From NCBI GenBank assembly GCA_044225795.1, contig JBGAIF010000003.1:186001-250000 (forward strand): 64,000 bases of DNA, written 5' to 3'. Under the pieces are notes generated by a model. The model saw only the letters and a program-made list of their open reading frames with translations. It made no database searches and had not been told where the DNA came from. This stretch comes from Nemorincola sp044225795 (lineage in GTDB: Bacteria > Bacteroidota > Bacteroidia > Chitinophagales > Chitinophagaceae). The stretch's first letter is position 1; the number at the start of each line of letters is the position of its first letter. The translations under genes and the position numbers were made by a program. Shown here one piece after another: positions 9,593 through 18,275 of this stretch.

Positions 9593-9685
9593 CATTTCAT
9601 CACTTATGCCCGTTCTTACAGATATTTCACTTCTATATCTGAGTGTTTTTGTTCTGTGAAGACACTTAAATCGGTTTTGCTTGTT

Positions 9686-9693
9686 TAATTTTG
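9686..9693 (+). promoter_or_regulatory. -7 promoter box for dapD
   Basis: TAATTTTG fits the Bacteroidota TAnnTTTG -7 element and lies 18 bases before the dapD ATG; an AAAAGGAAAA stretch between them may help ribosome binding. No clear -33 TTG at standard spacing was seen. Confidence 0.45.
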
Positions 9694-9711
9694 GCCTCAT
9701 AAAAGGAAAAT

Positions 9712-10530
9712 ATGCAGCAACAGTGGCAACAGGCTATAGAAGAAGCCTTTGGTAACAGGGAGTTACTTAAAAAAGAAGAATATGCAAACGTCGTACGTTC
9801 AGTAATAGAAGAGGTAGATAAAGGAAGGCTAAGGGTTGCTCAGCCTGTAAATGGTGGCTGGGAAGTTCAGGAATGGGTGAAGAAGGCAATACTCCTTTAT
9901 TTTGGTATTCAACCTATGCAGACATGGGACCTCGAGCCGTTTGAGTTCTATGATAAGATGTTGCTGAAGAAGGACTATGCTTCGCTCGGAGTTCGTGCTG
10001 TGCCACATGCCGTGGCTCGCTACGGCGCTTACCTGGCGCGCAATGTAGTATTGATGCCATCTTATGTGAATATTGGCGCTTACGTTGATGAAGGTACGAT
10101 GGTAGATACCTGGGCCACGGTGGGCTCATGTGCACAGATCGGAAAGGGTGTTCACCTGAGCGGTGGTGTTGGTATCGGAGGGGTGTTGGAGCCACTTCAG
10201 GCGTCGCCGGTTATCATCGAGGATGGGTGCTTTATCGGCTCAAGGTGTATAGTCGTAGAGGGGGTTATAGTAGAAAAAGAGGCTGTTCTCGGTGCCAATG
10301 TGGTGCTCACGCAGTCTACCAAGATCATAGATGTAAGCGGTGCGGAACCTAAACAATACAAGGGTAGGGTACCTGCACGCAGCGTTGTCATACCGGGTAG
10401 CTACACTAAGAGTTTTCCCGCAGGCGAGTACCAGGTAAGCTGTGCACTCATTATCGGTCAGAGAAAACCATCTACCGATCTTAAGACGAGCCTGAACGAT
10501 GCGCTTCGCGAATTTAATGTGTCTGTATAG
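9712..10530 (+). CDS. dapD: 2,3,4,5-tetrahydropyridine-2,6-dicarboxylate N-succinyltransferase
   Basis: The 272-residue length is standard for DapD. The protein has a helical N-terminal region with GGWEVQEWVKKAILLYF, then a left-handed beta-helix with DEGTMVDTWATVGSCAQIG and GVGIGGVLEPLQA, and the C-terminal VPARSVVIPGS segment. It succinylates tetrahydrodipicolinate in the succinylase branch of diaminopimelate/lysine synthesis, in the cytosol. Its presence implies a DapC-type aminotransferase and DapE elsewhere; the class III aminotransferase at 12235 is a candidate for the former. A TAnnTTTG box precedes it, and the MscS gene starts 2 bases after its stop. Confidence 0.97.
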   Translation: MQQQWQQAIEEAFGNRELLKKEEYANVVRSVIEEVDKGRLRVAQPVNGGWEVQEWVKKAILLYFGIQPMQTWDLEPFEFYDKMLLKKDYASLGVRAVPHAVARYGAYLARNVVLMPSYVNIGAYVDEGTMVDTWATVGSCAQIGKGVHLSGGVGIGGVLEPLQASPVIIEDGCFIGSRCIVVEGVIVEKEAVLGANVVLTQSTKIIDVSGAEPKQYKGRVPARSVVIPGSYTKSFPAGEYQVSCALIIGQRKPSTDLKTSLNDALREFNVSV

Positions 10531-10532
10531 TT

Positions 10533-11654
10533 ATGCCGTATTTGTATTTGGATATTGATGTCAGCATGCTTTCCCATGAGTTTATGGGGGAGAAGTTCTC
10601 CAATTATCTATGGTTTGCAGGTATTGTTCTGGGTACATTGTTGTTAAAGCGGCCGCTCGCTGCGCTGGTGATGCGCGTCAGTAGCAGGATCGCTGTAAAA
10701 TATAGCTATGTCAGGCACAAAGAAGTAGTAGGTAGTATGCTCCTGAAGCCGTTGCAGCGGTTGCTCCTGGTCATACTCTTTTTTGCGGCTACAGACCAAT
10801 TGTCTGTTTTGCTCGAGCGGGTGTCTTTTCATCGCTCATTAGTGGCTACCAAGAAAAGAATATCATTCAGCCTTGGTGACATTACAGATCATATATTCCT
10901 CTTCCTGTTCATTCTCACACTTACGCAGGTCATAGTCCGTTTTATAGACTTCCTGTATTACGTGCGGATGGCAAGGGCTGCAGAAGATAAGAACCAGTCC
11001 ACCATACAGATGTTGCCCTTGATGAAGGAAATGTCTAAGTTGCTGGTATGGACAATGGCTGTTTTCGCTGTGCTGGGCACTGTGTTCCATGTCAATATAC
11101 CTGCGCTTATCGCAGGCTTGGGTATCGGTGGTGTGGCTATCGCCCTTGCAGGTAAGGAAACAGTCGAGAACTTCTTTGCAGCCTTTACTATACTCTCAGA
11201 CAAGCCCTTCCAGTCGGGTGATAAGATAAAGATCGGTGATGTGGAAGGCGTGGTGGAGCGGATAGGTTTTCGCAGCACACGCCTCAGGAACTCAGATGGT
11301 TCTGCATATGTGATTCCCAACCAGAACCTGGTAAGCCAGAATCTCGTTAATCTGACCATGAGAGAATCCTGGGTAGTGAAGGTGGTGGCAAACATCAGGT
11401 ATGGGGTATCGCATACAGACCTCGAAAAGATGATGCAGGAGCTCAAGGTGCAGATACCAACCTTTCCACCTGCTACCTTGCCGGTAGAAGCCTATGTTGA
11501 GAGCTTCGATAAAGAGACATTTTTACTGGTGGTCACTTATAGCCTTCCCTTCCCTTTCCCGGCCCATGAAACGATCTATGTCATCAAACAACGTATAAAT
11601 ACGAAGATATTTGAGTTAATTAGCAAATATGCAATAGTAGGCTCCCATGCCTGA
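10533..11654 (+). CDS. Mechanosensitive ion channel, MscS family
   Basis: The 373-residue inner-membrane protein has about four N-terminal hydrophobic segments. The conserved pore-lining helix and beta-domain junction follow (IAGLGIGGVAIALAGKETVE at about residues 193-212, then FTILSDKPFQSGDKIKIGDVEG). The C-terminal domain is the usual mixed alpha/beta vestibule. It would act as a tension-gated osmotic safety valve. It starts 2 bases after dapD, so it is probably co-transcribed with it although the functions are unrelated. Confidence 0.93.
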   Translation: MPYLYLDIDVSMLSHEFMGEKFSNYLWFAGIVLGTLLLKRPLAALVMRVSSRIAVKYSYVRHKEVVGSMLLKPLQRLLLVILFFAATDQLSVLLERVSFHRSLVATKKRISFSLGDITDHIFLFLFILTLTQVIVRFIDFLYYVRMARAAEDKNQSTIQMLPLMKEMSKLLVWTMAVFAVLGTVFHVNIPALIAGLGIGGVAIALAGKETVENFFAAFTILSDKPFQSGDKIKIGDVEGVVERIGFRSTRLRNSDGSAYVIPNQNLVSQNLVNLTMRESWVVKVVANIRYGVSHTDLEKMMQELKVQIPTFPPATLPVEAYVESFDKETFLLVVTYSLPFPFPAHETIYVIKQRINTKIFELISKYAIVGSHA

Positions 11655-11723
11655 TAATATGCCCGTGAGGCACTAAATTGATTTTAATTATCCAGTTATT
11701 TACCTCAATTCGCATCAGTAACG

Positions 11724-11731
11724 TAAATTTG
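11724..11731 (+). promoter_or_regulatory. -7 promoter box for the bacilliredoxin gene
   Basis: TAAATTTG matches TAnnTTTG exactly and lies 21 bases before the ATG at 11753. The leader is A-rich with no GGAGG, as is usual in Bacteroidota. Confidence 0.5.
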
Positions 11732-11752
11732 TATTATTAAAAAGAAAATAAA

Positions 11753-12166
11753 ATGTATCCAGAACAAATAGTGGCTCCTATGAAGGCTGAATTGACCAGC
11801 CATGGATTTAAAGAATTGCTGACACCGGATGCGGTGGATAATATCATGAAGCAGGAAGGTACTACGTTGCTGATGATCAACAGCGTTTGTGGTTGTTCCG
11901 CTGGTACTGCACGTCCCGGTGTGATCATGGCACTGCAGAATGCAACGAAAAAACCCGATAATCTGACGACCAGCTTTGCCGGTTTCGATATCGATGCCGT
12001 TAAGCAGGCTCGTACTTATTTGTTGCCATATCCGCCGTCTTCACCGTCTATAGTACTTCTGAAGAATGGCCGGCCGGTACACATGATTGAGCGCCACAGC
12101 ATTGAAGGCCGCTCAGCTCAGATGATCGCTGCCAACCTGTTGCAGGCATTCGAGACTTATTGCTGA
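11753..12166 (+). CDS. BrxA/BrxB family bacilliredoxin
   Basis: The 137-residue length equals that of the YphP/YqiW (DUF1094) family. The hallmark CGC motif is at residues 46-48 within SVCGCSAGTARPG. In Firmicutes BrxA/B remove bacillithiol from S-bacillithiolated proteins. In Bacteroidota the same family is widespread and presumably serves de-thiolation of whichever low-molecular-weight thiol is used. It is a single-gene unit with its own -7 box and a strong terminator right after it. Confidence 0.93.
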   Translation: MYPEQIVAPMKAELTSHGFKELLTPDAVDNIMKQEGTTLLMINSVCGCSAGTARPGVIMALQNATKKPDNLTTSFAGFDIDAVKQARTYLLPYPPSSPSIVLLKNGRPVHMIERHSIEGRSAQMIAANLLQAFETYC

Positions 12167-12190
12167 TCTGACTACTGAACAGATATTGAG

Positions 12191-12222
12191 AAAGGAGGCA
12201 AAAAGCCTCCTTTCTTCTTTTT
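12191..12222 (+). terminator. Rho-independent terminator after the bacilliredoxin gene
   Basis: A perfect 9-bp stem AAAGGAGGC/GCCTCCTTT with an AAAAA loop is followed by CTTCTTTTT. The T-tract runs into the -7 box of the next gene, so end and start are packed within about 10 bases. Confidence 0.9.
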
Positions 12223-12229
12223 ATCTTTG
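12222..12229 (+). promoter_or_regulatory. -7 promoter box, leaderless-type, for the class III aminotransferase
   Basis: TATCTTTG is followed after only 5 bases by the ATG at 12235. With Bacteroidota -7 spacing, transcription would begin at or within a few bases of the start codon. Confidence 0.65.
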
Positions 12230-12234
12230 TCCCT

Positions 12235-13413
12235 ATGAATAACCGCCAGTTGTTCCAGCAGTTCGTCGCGCAAACATCTCCCTCACCGGTAGGTATTGAA
12301 GTAGCATCCGCATCTGGAAATTATTTGACTGATATCGATGGTAAACAATATCTCGACCTCATCGGCGGTATCAGTGTTTGCAATATAGGTCACAGGCACC
12401 CGGCAGTAGTTGCTGCGATACAGGAGCAGGCCGGGAGATACTTACACGTTATGGTGTATGGCGAATTGGTGCAGAGCCCGCAGGTCAGGTATGCGGAGAT
12501 GCTTGTGTCACATCTTCCCGCCTCCCTGAATTGTGTTTATTTTACTAATTCCGGTGCCGAGGCCACAGAAGGCGCCTTAAAACTGGCCCGACGTGTTACC
12601 GGGCGAACAGACGTGCTTTGCTGCAACAATAGCTATCATGGCAATACGCTGGGCGCTTTAAGTGTAATGGGCGATGAATACTGGCGCAATGCCTTTCGTC
12701 CGTTGTTGCCTGGTGTTTCTCATTTCGATTATAATGTGGAAGAACTTATTGATGCGATTGATAGCCATACGGCATGTGTCATCATAGAGACCATACAGGC
12801 GGAGGCCGGTGTGATAGAGCCTGATCCCGGCTGGATTTTGCGGCTTAGAAAAAGGTGCACAGAGCAAGGCGCGCTGCTCATTATGGATGAGATACAGTGC
12901 GGATTCGGTCGTACGGGCAGGCTTTGGGGGTTTGAGCATTATGGTGTCGTTCCCGATATCGTATTACTCGGCAAGGCGCTTGGCGGTGGTATGCCGCTTG
13001 GGGCTTTCATTTCTGCTCATACTAATATGCAAGCGCTGACAGCTAACCCCGTTCTTGGCCATATTACCACCTTTGGAGGGCATCCTGTTTGCTGTGCTGC
13101 AGGAATGGCAGGTATGAAGGTACTGTTCGAAGAACGTTTGTTAGATGGCGTAAAAGTTAAGGAAGATCTGTTCTTGTCTTTGCTGAAACATCCTGCAATA
13201 AAAGCCGTTCGTAGCAAGGGGTTGTTGATCGCTATAGAACTTGGTTCACCGGAAATAGTGATGACGGTTATTGGCAGGCTTCTGGAAAATGGTCTCTTTT
13301 CTGATTGGTTTCTTTTTGCTCCAGGATGCATTCGCATCGCGCCACCGCTCACTATTACTGATGAGGAGATCCGCACTGCTTGTAACACCCTGCTGGCTGT
13401 GCTCAATGGCTAA
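12235..13413 (+). CDS. Class III PLP aminotransferase (acetylornithine/succinyl-DAP aminotransferase-like)
   Basis: The 392-residue product has FTNSGAEATEGALKLARR, IMDEIQCGFGRTGRLW and the lysine loop VLLGKALGGGMPLGAF (PLP Lys near residue 247). These are the markers of the subgroup-II (class III) omega-amino acid/acetylornithine aminotransferases. It likely moves an amino group between glutamate and a semialdehyde or keto-acid substrate in arginine or lysine synthesis. No arginine genes are nearby, while dapD is 1.7 kb upstream, so a DapC-like role is possible. It is transcribed alone from a leaderless-type promoter and faces a convergent operon. Confidence 0.88.
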   Translation: MNNRQLFQQFVAQTSPSPVGIEVASASGNYLTDIDGKQYLDLIGGISVCNIGHRHPAVVAAIQEQAGRYLHVMVYGELVQSPQVRYAEMLVSHLPASLNCVYFTNSGAEATEGALKLARRVTGRTDVLCCNNSYHGNTLGALSVMGDEYWRNAFRPLLPGVSHFDYNVEELIDAIDSHTACVIIETIQAEAGVIEPDPGWILRLRKRCTEQGALLIMDEIQCGFGRTGRLWGFEHYGVVPDIVLLGKALGGGMPLGAFISAHTNMQALTANPVLGHITTFGGHPVCCAAGMAGMKVLFEERLLDGVKVKEDLFLSLLKHPAIKAVRSKGLLIAIELGSPEIVMTVIGRLLENGLFSDWFLFAPGCIRIAPPLTITDEEIRTACNTLLAVLNG

Positions 13414-13459
13414 TAGCCAAAATTCATCATACAGTTTGCTCCGTTTATTCTGTTGGTGT

Positions 13460-14602
13460 CTATGCCGGGAATGCCGATTTGATAACGGAAATGATATGCT
13501 CCACGTTCTCATTTGTCAGTTCATAAAACATAGGCAGGCGCAGCAGGCAGTCGGTATACCTGTCTGATTCTGTCAATTCCCTTCCATCATGCTTGTCTGC
13601 GTAGAACGGGCTTTTATGCAGGCTCAGGTAATGGAATACAGCATGAATATCATTTTCTTTAAGGAACTTGATGGCGGCTGTTCTGTCTGCAAGGCTGTTG
13701 AACACTACATAGAACATATGCGCATTGTTGGTAGCATATGGTGGTATTACTGGTAATTTCAGGTATCCTTTATCTTCCAGAGGCTTTAGACCGGCATAAT
13801 AGGTGTTCCATATTTCTTTCCTTTTCCGTTGTATATCATCAATATTCTCCAGTTGTGCATACAGGAAAGCGGCAATGATATCCGACGGTAAAAACGAGCT
13901 GCCAAGGTCTACCCATCCATATTTGTCAACTTCTCCGCGAAAGAACTGGCTCCGGTTGGTGCCTTTCTCCCTGATGATCTCTGAGCGGTGTATGAATCTG
14001 TCATCATTGATCGTGAGCATTCCACCCTCACCTGACATGATATTCTTTGTTTCATGAAAAGAGAAGGCCGCAAGATGCCCTATTGAGCCTAATGGTTTTT
14101 TTATACCATCCCGCCCCGTATAGTAGCTGTCAATGGCTTGTGCGGCATCTTCTATTACAAACAGGTTGTGTTGTTTAGCAATGTCCATGATCTTGTCCAT
14201 GTCACATGCAAACCCCGCGTAATGAACAGGTATTATAGCCCTGGTAAGTGGTGTTATGAGCTGTTCTATTTTTTCTTCGTCTATTCCCGGGTGATCCTTC
14301 CGGCTGTCACAGAATACGATCTTCGCGCCTCGCAATACAAACGCATTTGCGGTCGAAACAAAAGTGTACGCGGGCATGATCACTTCGTCGCCCGGCTGTA
14401 TGTTGATCAGTATCGCCGCCATTTCCAGTGCATCTGTACAGGAGGTGGTCAGCAGGCATTTTTTGAATCCGTATTTTTTTTCAAAGAACTCATGACATCG
14501 CTTCGTGAAGATGCCATCGCCCGATATCTTTCCTGATAATACAGCCTGGTATATATAATGTCCCTCTTTTCCCGTCAGGTAAGGTTTGTTGAATGGCGTC
14601 AT
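13460..14602 (-). CDS. wecE: dTDP-4-amino-4,6-dideoxygalactose transaminase
   Basis: The 380-residue product resembles enterobacterial WecE/RffA over its whole length: SGKISGDGIFTKRC, TTSCTDALEMAA, PGDEVIMPAYTFVSTANAFV, VPVHYAGFACDMD and the PLP lysine loop SFHETKNIMSGEGG (Lys186). WecE converts dTDP-4-keto-6-deoxyglucose to dTDP-4-amino-4,6-dideoxygalactose using glutamate. It overlaps the GNAT gene upstream by 4 bases, and that product is a plausible N-acetyltransferase for the same sugar. The trio would make and transfer dTDP-Fuc4NAc or a relative; RmlA/RmlB would be encoded elsewhere. Confidence 0.92.
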   Translation of the reverse strand: MTPFNKPYLTGKEGHYIYQAVLSGKISGDGIFTKRCHEFFEKKYGFKKCLLTTSCTDALEMAAILINIQPGDEVIMPAYTFVSTANAFVLRGAKIVFCDSRKDHPGIDEEKIEQLITPLTRAIIPVHYAGFACDMDKIMDIAKQHNLFVIEDAAQAIDSYYTGRDGIKKPLGSIGHLAAFSFHETKNIMSGEGGMLTINDDRFIHRSEIIREKGTNRSQFFRGEVDKYGWVDLGSSFLPSDIIAAFLYAQLENIDDIQRKRKEIWNTYYAGLKPLEDKGYLKLPVIPPYATNNAHMFYVVFNSLADRTAAIKFLKENDIHAVFHYLSLHKSPFYADKHDGRELTESDRYTDCLLRLPMFYELTNENVEHIISVIKSAFPA

Positions 14603-15342
14603 TGTCTTGTCTGATTTTTGTTGAGATGTATGGTGATATATGCGCTGCTTAATACGAATCCCTCTTTATTCCAGACCCGCTGAACAGCAAAGTTCTGAAT
14701 TTGAGTGGATACGCAAAGTCGCGAGATGTTCTGTTTATGATAATATTGTTTTACGTACCGTACCAGGTCTGTGTATATGCCGCCCTTCTGGTATTCAGGA
14801 AGTACCCCGTTCAATATGATCTCTGCTGAATCTGCTGTCCTGGTACAGGTGATGAACCCGATCGCCTGTCCGTTCCGGGTAGCAAGCAGGTTCAGATTGT
14901 TTGCTGAGTCAACGCGATTCACCGCCCATTCTGTGTAACCTTCAGTGATCTTAACCTTATCCAGTTGCGGGTTCGAGAAATAATGCGTAGTATAATTATG
15001 GAAAATTTTAGGTACCAGATCTTCAAAGATTTTCTTTTCGGCCTTTCCGGCTGTAACAAAACTGAGGTCTGTGTTCTTTATTTCTCTGTAAATGGTCTGG
15101 TTCAGGTCCAGATCGTAGTATACGAGGGTATCGGCAATGATCACTTCCTTTCCAAGCGTATTTAGTACGTGCAGCTTATGCTGTTCTGAAACAGGTACCC
15201 GGAATATTACAGTATCAGGCTCGTGGTTAGCGTAAAACTCTCTGAGATAATGAATGTCGAGCACATCGGCTGTCCCCCTGTAAATTTCTCTCGCAAATCT
15301 TTTCGACTCAGTTTCCGAGTAGTTAAGGCTGGTCATCCACAT
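14599..15342 (-). CDS. GNAT-family N-acetyltransferase, WecD/RffC-like role
   Basis: The 247-residue product has a divergent N-terminal half and a C-terminal GNAT domain with ATRNGQAIGFITC and motif A GVLPEYQKGGIYTDLVRYV (acetyl-CoA pyrophosphate loop). Two-part proteins of this length include WecD/RffC, which acetylate dTDP-4-amino-4,6-dideoxygalactose. The gene sits immediately before wecE with a 4-base overlap, which supports that role. The start overlaps the GT2 gene by 20 bases; a second ATG two codons in is equally possible. Function is inferred mainly from context. Confidence 0.8.
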   Translation of the reverse strand: MWMTSLNYSETESKRFAREIYRGTADVLDIHYLREFYANHEPDTVIFRVPVSEQHKLHVLNTLGKEVIIADTLVYYDLDLNQTIYREIKNTDLSFVTAGKAEKKIFEDLVPKIFHNYTTHYFSNPQLDKVKITEGYTEWAVNRVDSANNLNLLATRNGQAIGFITCTRTADSAEIILNGVLPEYQKGGIYTDLVRYVKQYYHKQNISRLCVSTQIQNFAVQRVWNKEGFVLSSAYITIHLNKNQTRQ

Positions 15343-16276
15343 TCTCTTTTTTGTCTACAATGTATATGGGCCTGTTCTTGATCCCGTCGAAGGTCTTACC
15401 GATGTATAGTCCCAGAATACCCAGGATAAAGATAATAAGCCCCGACAGGAACCAGATAGATATGATAAGGCTGGTATAACCCGACACTTTTATGATGCCG
15501 CAATAGTAAGCAATAGCATTATAAATGGTATAGATCACTGATAGTAATGAAATGAAAAGCCCCAGTTTTATGGTCAGTTTCAATGGCTTTTGCGAATAAG
15601 ATACCGCTATCTCCATAGCAAGGTCTATCAGCTTACTCCAGTTGTACGAAGATTTGCCTTCAAATCGCTCCCCATGACGAACATCTACGGTTGTTTTCTT
15701 AAAACCAACCCACCGGGACATTGAGGAGAAGGAACGCATTGGCTCACGTAGCGAATTGATAGCATCTATTGCCTTTCTGCTGAAAATGCCAAAATTGGCG
15801 ATCGTACCATCCTGCTCCACGCCCGATAAATAACTGAATACTTTATAAAACAACTGTGAGGACAATTTTTTAAAGAAACCATCCTGGCGCTCCACGCGTC
15901 GCGCAAAAACGATATCATAGCCTTTTAATGCCTCGGCATATAGCTTGGGTATCTCTTCCGGCCTGTCCTGCAGGTCGCAGTCCATTACTATTACATATGC
16001 TCCTTTGCAATGATCCAGTCCTGCAGTAATAGCGTGATGTTGGCCAAAATTCTTACTGAGCTTAATTCCCTTGACCTTTCCGTCCTTTTTGCAATTTTCC
16101 TGCACCTTGTCCCACGAATTGTCCGGCCCGCAATCTTCAACCAACACTATCTCATAACTGTCTGTGAGGGCAGATAACTCTTTTGTCAGCCGCTTTACCA
16201 ACTCGTCCACTATATGTTCAGCCCGGTACACGGGTGAAACAACGGAAATATGGATATTATTATCTGGTGAACTCAT
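15323..16276 (-). CDS. Glycosyltransferase family 2, polyprenyl-phosphate sugar synthase type (GtrB/ArnC-like)
   Basis: I use the ATG at 16276, giving about 317 residues starting MSSPDNN; an earlier in-frame ATG would add 13 unconserved residues. The GT-A domain has SVVSPVYRAEHIVDELV, a DxD-like VMDCDLQDRPEEIP and a KLSKNFGQHHAITAG stretch. Two C-terminal membrane helices follow (about residues 225-300). This layout is that of enzymes that load a sugar onto undecaprenyl phosphate for later transfer outside the cell, or of a glycosyltransferase acting at the membrane. With GNAT and WecE downstream it likely handles the amino-deoxy sugar they produce (inference). Confidence 0.88.
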   Translation of the reverse strand: MSSPDNNIHISVVSPVYRAEHIVDELVKRLTKELSALTDSYEIVLVEDCGPDNSWDKVQENCKKDGKVKGIKLSKNFGQHHAITAGLDHCKGAYVIVMDCDLQDRPEEIPKLYAEALKGYDIVFARRVERQDGFFKKLSSQLFYKVFSYLSGVEQDGTIANFGIFSRKAIDAINSLREPMRSFSSMSRWVGFKKTTVDVRHGERFEGKSSYNWSKLIDLAMEIAVSYSQKPLKLTIKLGLFISLLSVIYTIYNAIAYYCGIIKVSGYTSLIISIWFLSGLIIFILGILGLYIGKTFDGIKNRPIYIVDKKENVDDQP

Positions 16277-16386
16277 TTGCCTGCTGGTAGGTGAAAAGTA
16301 GTACAAAAATAGCATATTGCACAGGCTTAAGAAAACCTATACAAGGTCGCATAATGATAGCTTGGTAATTATAATATGAACTTTAC

Positions 16387-17463
16387 TTAAAACTTCTCAT
16401 ACAATGCGCGTAGTTTGTCGCGGGTCATAATAGAGGCCCAGTCTTTTCCCAGCGCATTTTCCCATAGCGGCACCATACCTAGCGATACATTGATCATCGT
16501 ATCAAACTGTTCGTCGGTCAAACCCTTCGTAATGCCAACAGGTATATCAATGTTGTTCTTCTCTACCATCTTGTGGAAGATATCAACGCCTTCCGGATAG
16601 TATTCCTGCAGGTGATTGAACACAATGCAATTTCCTATGCCATGTTTTGTGCCCAGCAGGTAACTAAGGCCATAACTGATCGCATGGGCCACACCTACTT
16701 GTGAGTAAGCGATACTCATGCCTCCGGCATAAGATGCCATCATCAGTTGTTCGTCGCTCTCATCATTCCATTCATCTTTATGAAGAAATACTTCCTCGCA
16801 CAAAGCCTGTGCCTTTTCTCCATAAGAGCGGCTGAATTCATTGATGTAGGTGCCCTTGAGCGATTCCACACAATGTATGAAACAGTCCATGCCTGTGTAG
16901 AAACGCTGATTCTTTGGCGCGCCCTTTATCAGCTCAGGATCCAGTACTATCTGGTTGAATGGGGTAAAGTCTGAGTTCATGCCCAGCTTGCGTGTAGGCC
17001 CTGTGAGCACGGTTGTTCTCGATACTTCCGCACCCGTTCCAGACAGGGTAGGGATACCGGCCTTATATACAGATGGATATTTCACAAGGTCCCATCCCTG
17101 GTAGTCCTGTGCTTTCCCCGGGTTGGTCATCATTATTGATACAGCCTTGGCGAGGTCCATCGTAGAACCGCCACCTATGCCTATCACACCGGATACGCTG
17201 CCGTGTTTCTCCTTCAGCATATTGGCAAGGTCGTCTATGTAAGACGTCTTTGGCTCGTGGGTCACATCGGCGTCCACCAGCATATCGTTCCCGCGTACAG
17301 GTATCCGCGCTTTCAGCTTGTCGTCATTCTGGAAGTAATGGTCCAGCAGATACACCATGGGTGCATCATCCATGCGGCGTGGGGCCAGTATCTCATCCAG
17401 TTGGTCAAAACAGCCACGTCCATAGACTACATAGTCAACCATCTTAAAATTGCGGAACTTCAT
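16387..17463 (-). CDS. kdnB: Iron-containing alcohol dehydrogenase family, probable Kdo 8-oxidase (KdnB)
   Basis: The 358-residue product has the NAD-binding GVIGIGGGSTMDLAKAV motif and the metal-binding region of group III Fe-ADHs (GMDCFIHCVESL and GTKHGIGNCIVFNH). The overall sequence and the position directly after kdsB match KdnB, which oxidises C8 of Kdo in Shewanella as the first step to 8-amino-3,8-dideoxy-manno-octulosonate. The amination partner KdnA is not in this window. The gene ends a minus-strand run and is separated from kdsB by 62 bases. A different alcohol substrate is possible, but the kdsB link makes Kdo likely. Confidence 0.78.
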   Translation of the reverse strand: MKFRNFKMVDYVVYGRGCFDQLDEILAPRRMDDAPMVYLLDHYFQNDDKLKARIPVRGNDMLVDADVTHEPKTSYIDDLANMLKEKHGSVSGVIGIGGGSTMDLAKAVSIMMTNPGKAQDYQGWDLVKYPSVYKAGIPTLSGTGAEVSRTTVLTGPTRKLGMNSDFTPFNQIVLDPELIKGAPKNQRFYTGMDCFIHCVESLKGTYINEFSRSYGEKAQALCEEVFLHKDEWNDESDEQLMMASYAGGMSIAYSQVGVAHAISYGLSYLLGTKHGIGNCIVFNHLQEYYPEGVDIFHKMVEKNNIDIPVGITKGLTDEQFDTMINVSLGMVPLWENALGKDWASIMTRDKLRALYEKF

Positions 17464-17525
17464 ATGCTTTGCTTAGGTCTGTATTATTTATATGATCAGG
17501 CGCAAAAATAATGTTTGTTGCCGAC

Positions 17526-18275
17526 TTACTGCCAGCCATTCTTTTCCATGAGTGCCTCTGCACGTGCTATATCTGCGGGGGTGTCTATCTCTACGCCCAT
17601 ATATTGGGTAATGGCCATGCGCATAGGCAGACCATGCTCCAGGAAACGGAGGCATTCCACTTTTTCGGCAGCCTCCAGCGGTGTGATGGCCCAGTTGGTG
17701 AAACTCATCAGCGCCTCTTTCCGGAAGGCATATACGCCTATATGCTCGTAATAGGGGATATTCACTTTCGTCTCTCTCGGGTAGGGTATCACACTCCTCG
17801 AAAAGAAAAGGGCATTGTTGTTCAGGTCCAGCGCCACCTTTACATAGTTCGGGTCTTTTATGAATTCAGGTTCCGTCAGCAACTGTACCAGCGATGCTAC
17901 CTGCACGTTATTGCCATCCTGTCCTCTGAAAAGGTTCAATAGCAGCTCCAGTGGTTCTTTCTGTACAAATGGTTCATCTCCCTGCACATTTACAAATACA
18001 TCAGCATCCATACCCGCTGCTACTTCAGCTATCCGGTCTGTTCCGCTTTCATACTCGCGCTTGCTTTTTACAGCCTTGCCGCCATTGTTTATTATTTCAT
18101 TTAGTATCTCGTCGCTGTCCGTTACTACGATCACTTCATCAAACAAACCTGTTCTTGCAGCCGATTCATAGGTACGCCTGATAACACTCTTGCCCTTTAT
18201 GGGGGCCAGCATTTTTGCGGGGAAACGGGTGGCGCCGAGGCGCGCGGGTATCAGCGCGATAGCCTTCATATTCAT
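17526..18275 (-). CDS. kdsB: 3-deoxy-manno-octulosonate cytidylyltransferase
   Basis: The 249-residue product starts with IALIPARLGATRFPAKML and contains VVTDSDEI, FVNVQGDEPF and EHIGVYAFRKEAL, all diagnostic of CMP-Kdo synthetase. It activates Kdo (or 8-amino-Kdo) with CTP for lipid A-core assembly. The start may be the first or third codon (MNMK); both overlap the upstream DUF423 gene. The neighbouring kdnB suggests the substrate may be the 8-amino sugar, as for the Shewanella enzyme. Confidence 0.95.
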   Translation of the reverse strand: MNMKAIALIPARLGATRFPAKMLAPIKGKSVIRRTYESAARTGLFDEVIVVTDSDEILNEIINNGGKAVKSKREYESGTDRIAEVAAGMDADVFVNVQGDEPFVQKEPLELLLNLFRGQDGNNVQVASLVQLLTEPEFIKDPNYVKVALDLNNNALFFSRSVIPYPRETKVNIPYYEHIGVYAFRKEALMSFTNWAITPLEAAEKVECLRFLEHGLPMRMAITQYMGVEIDTPADIARAEALMEKNGWQ

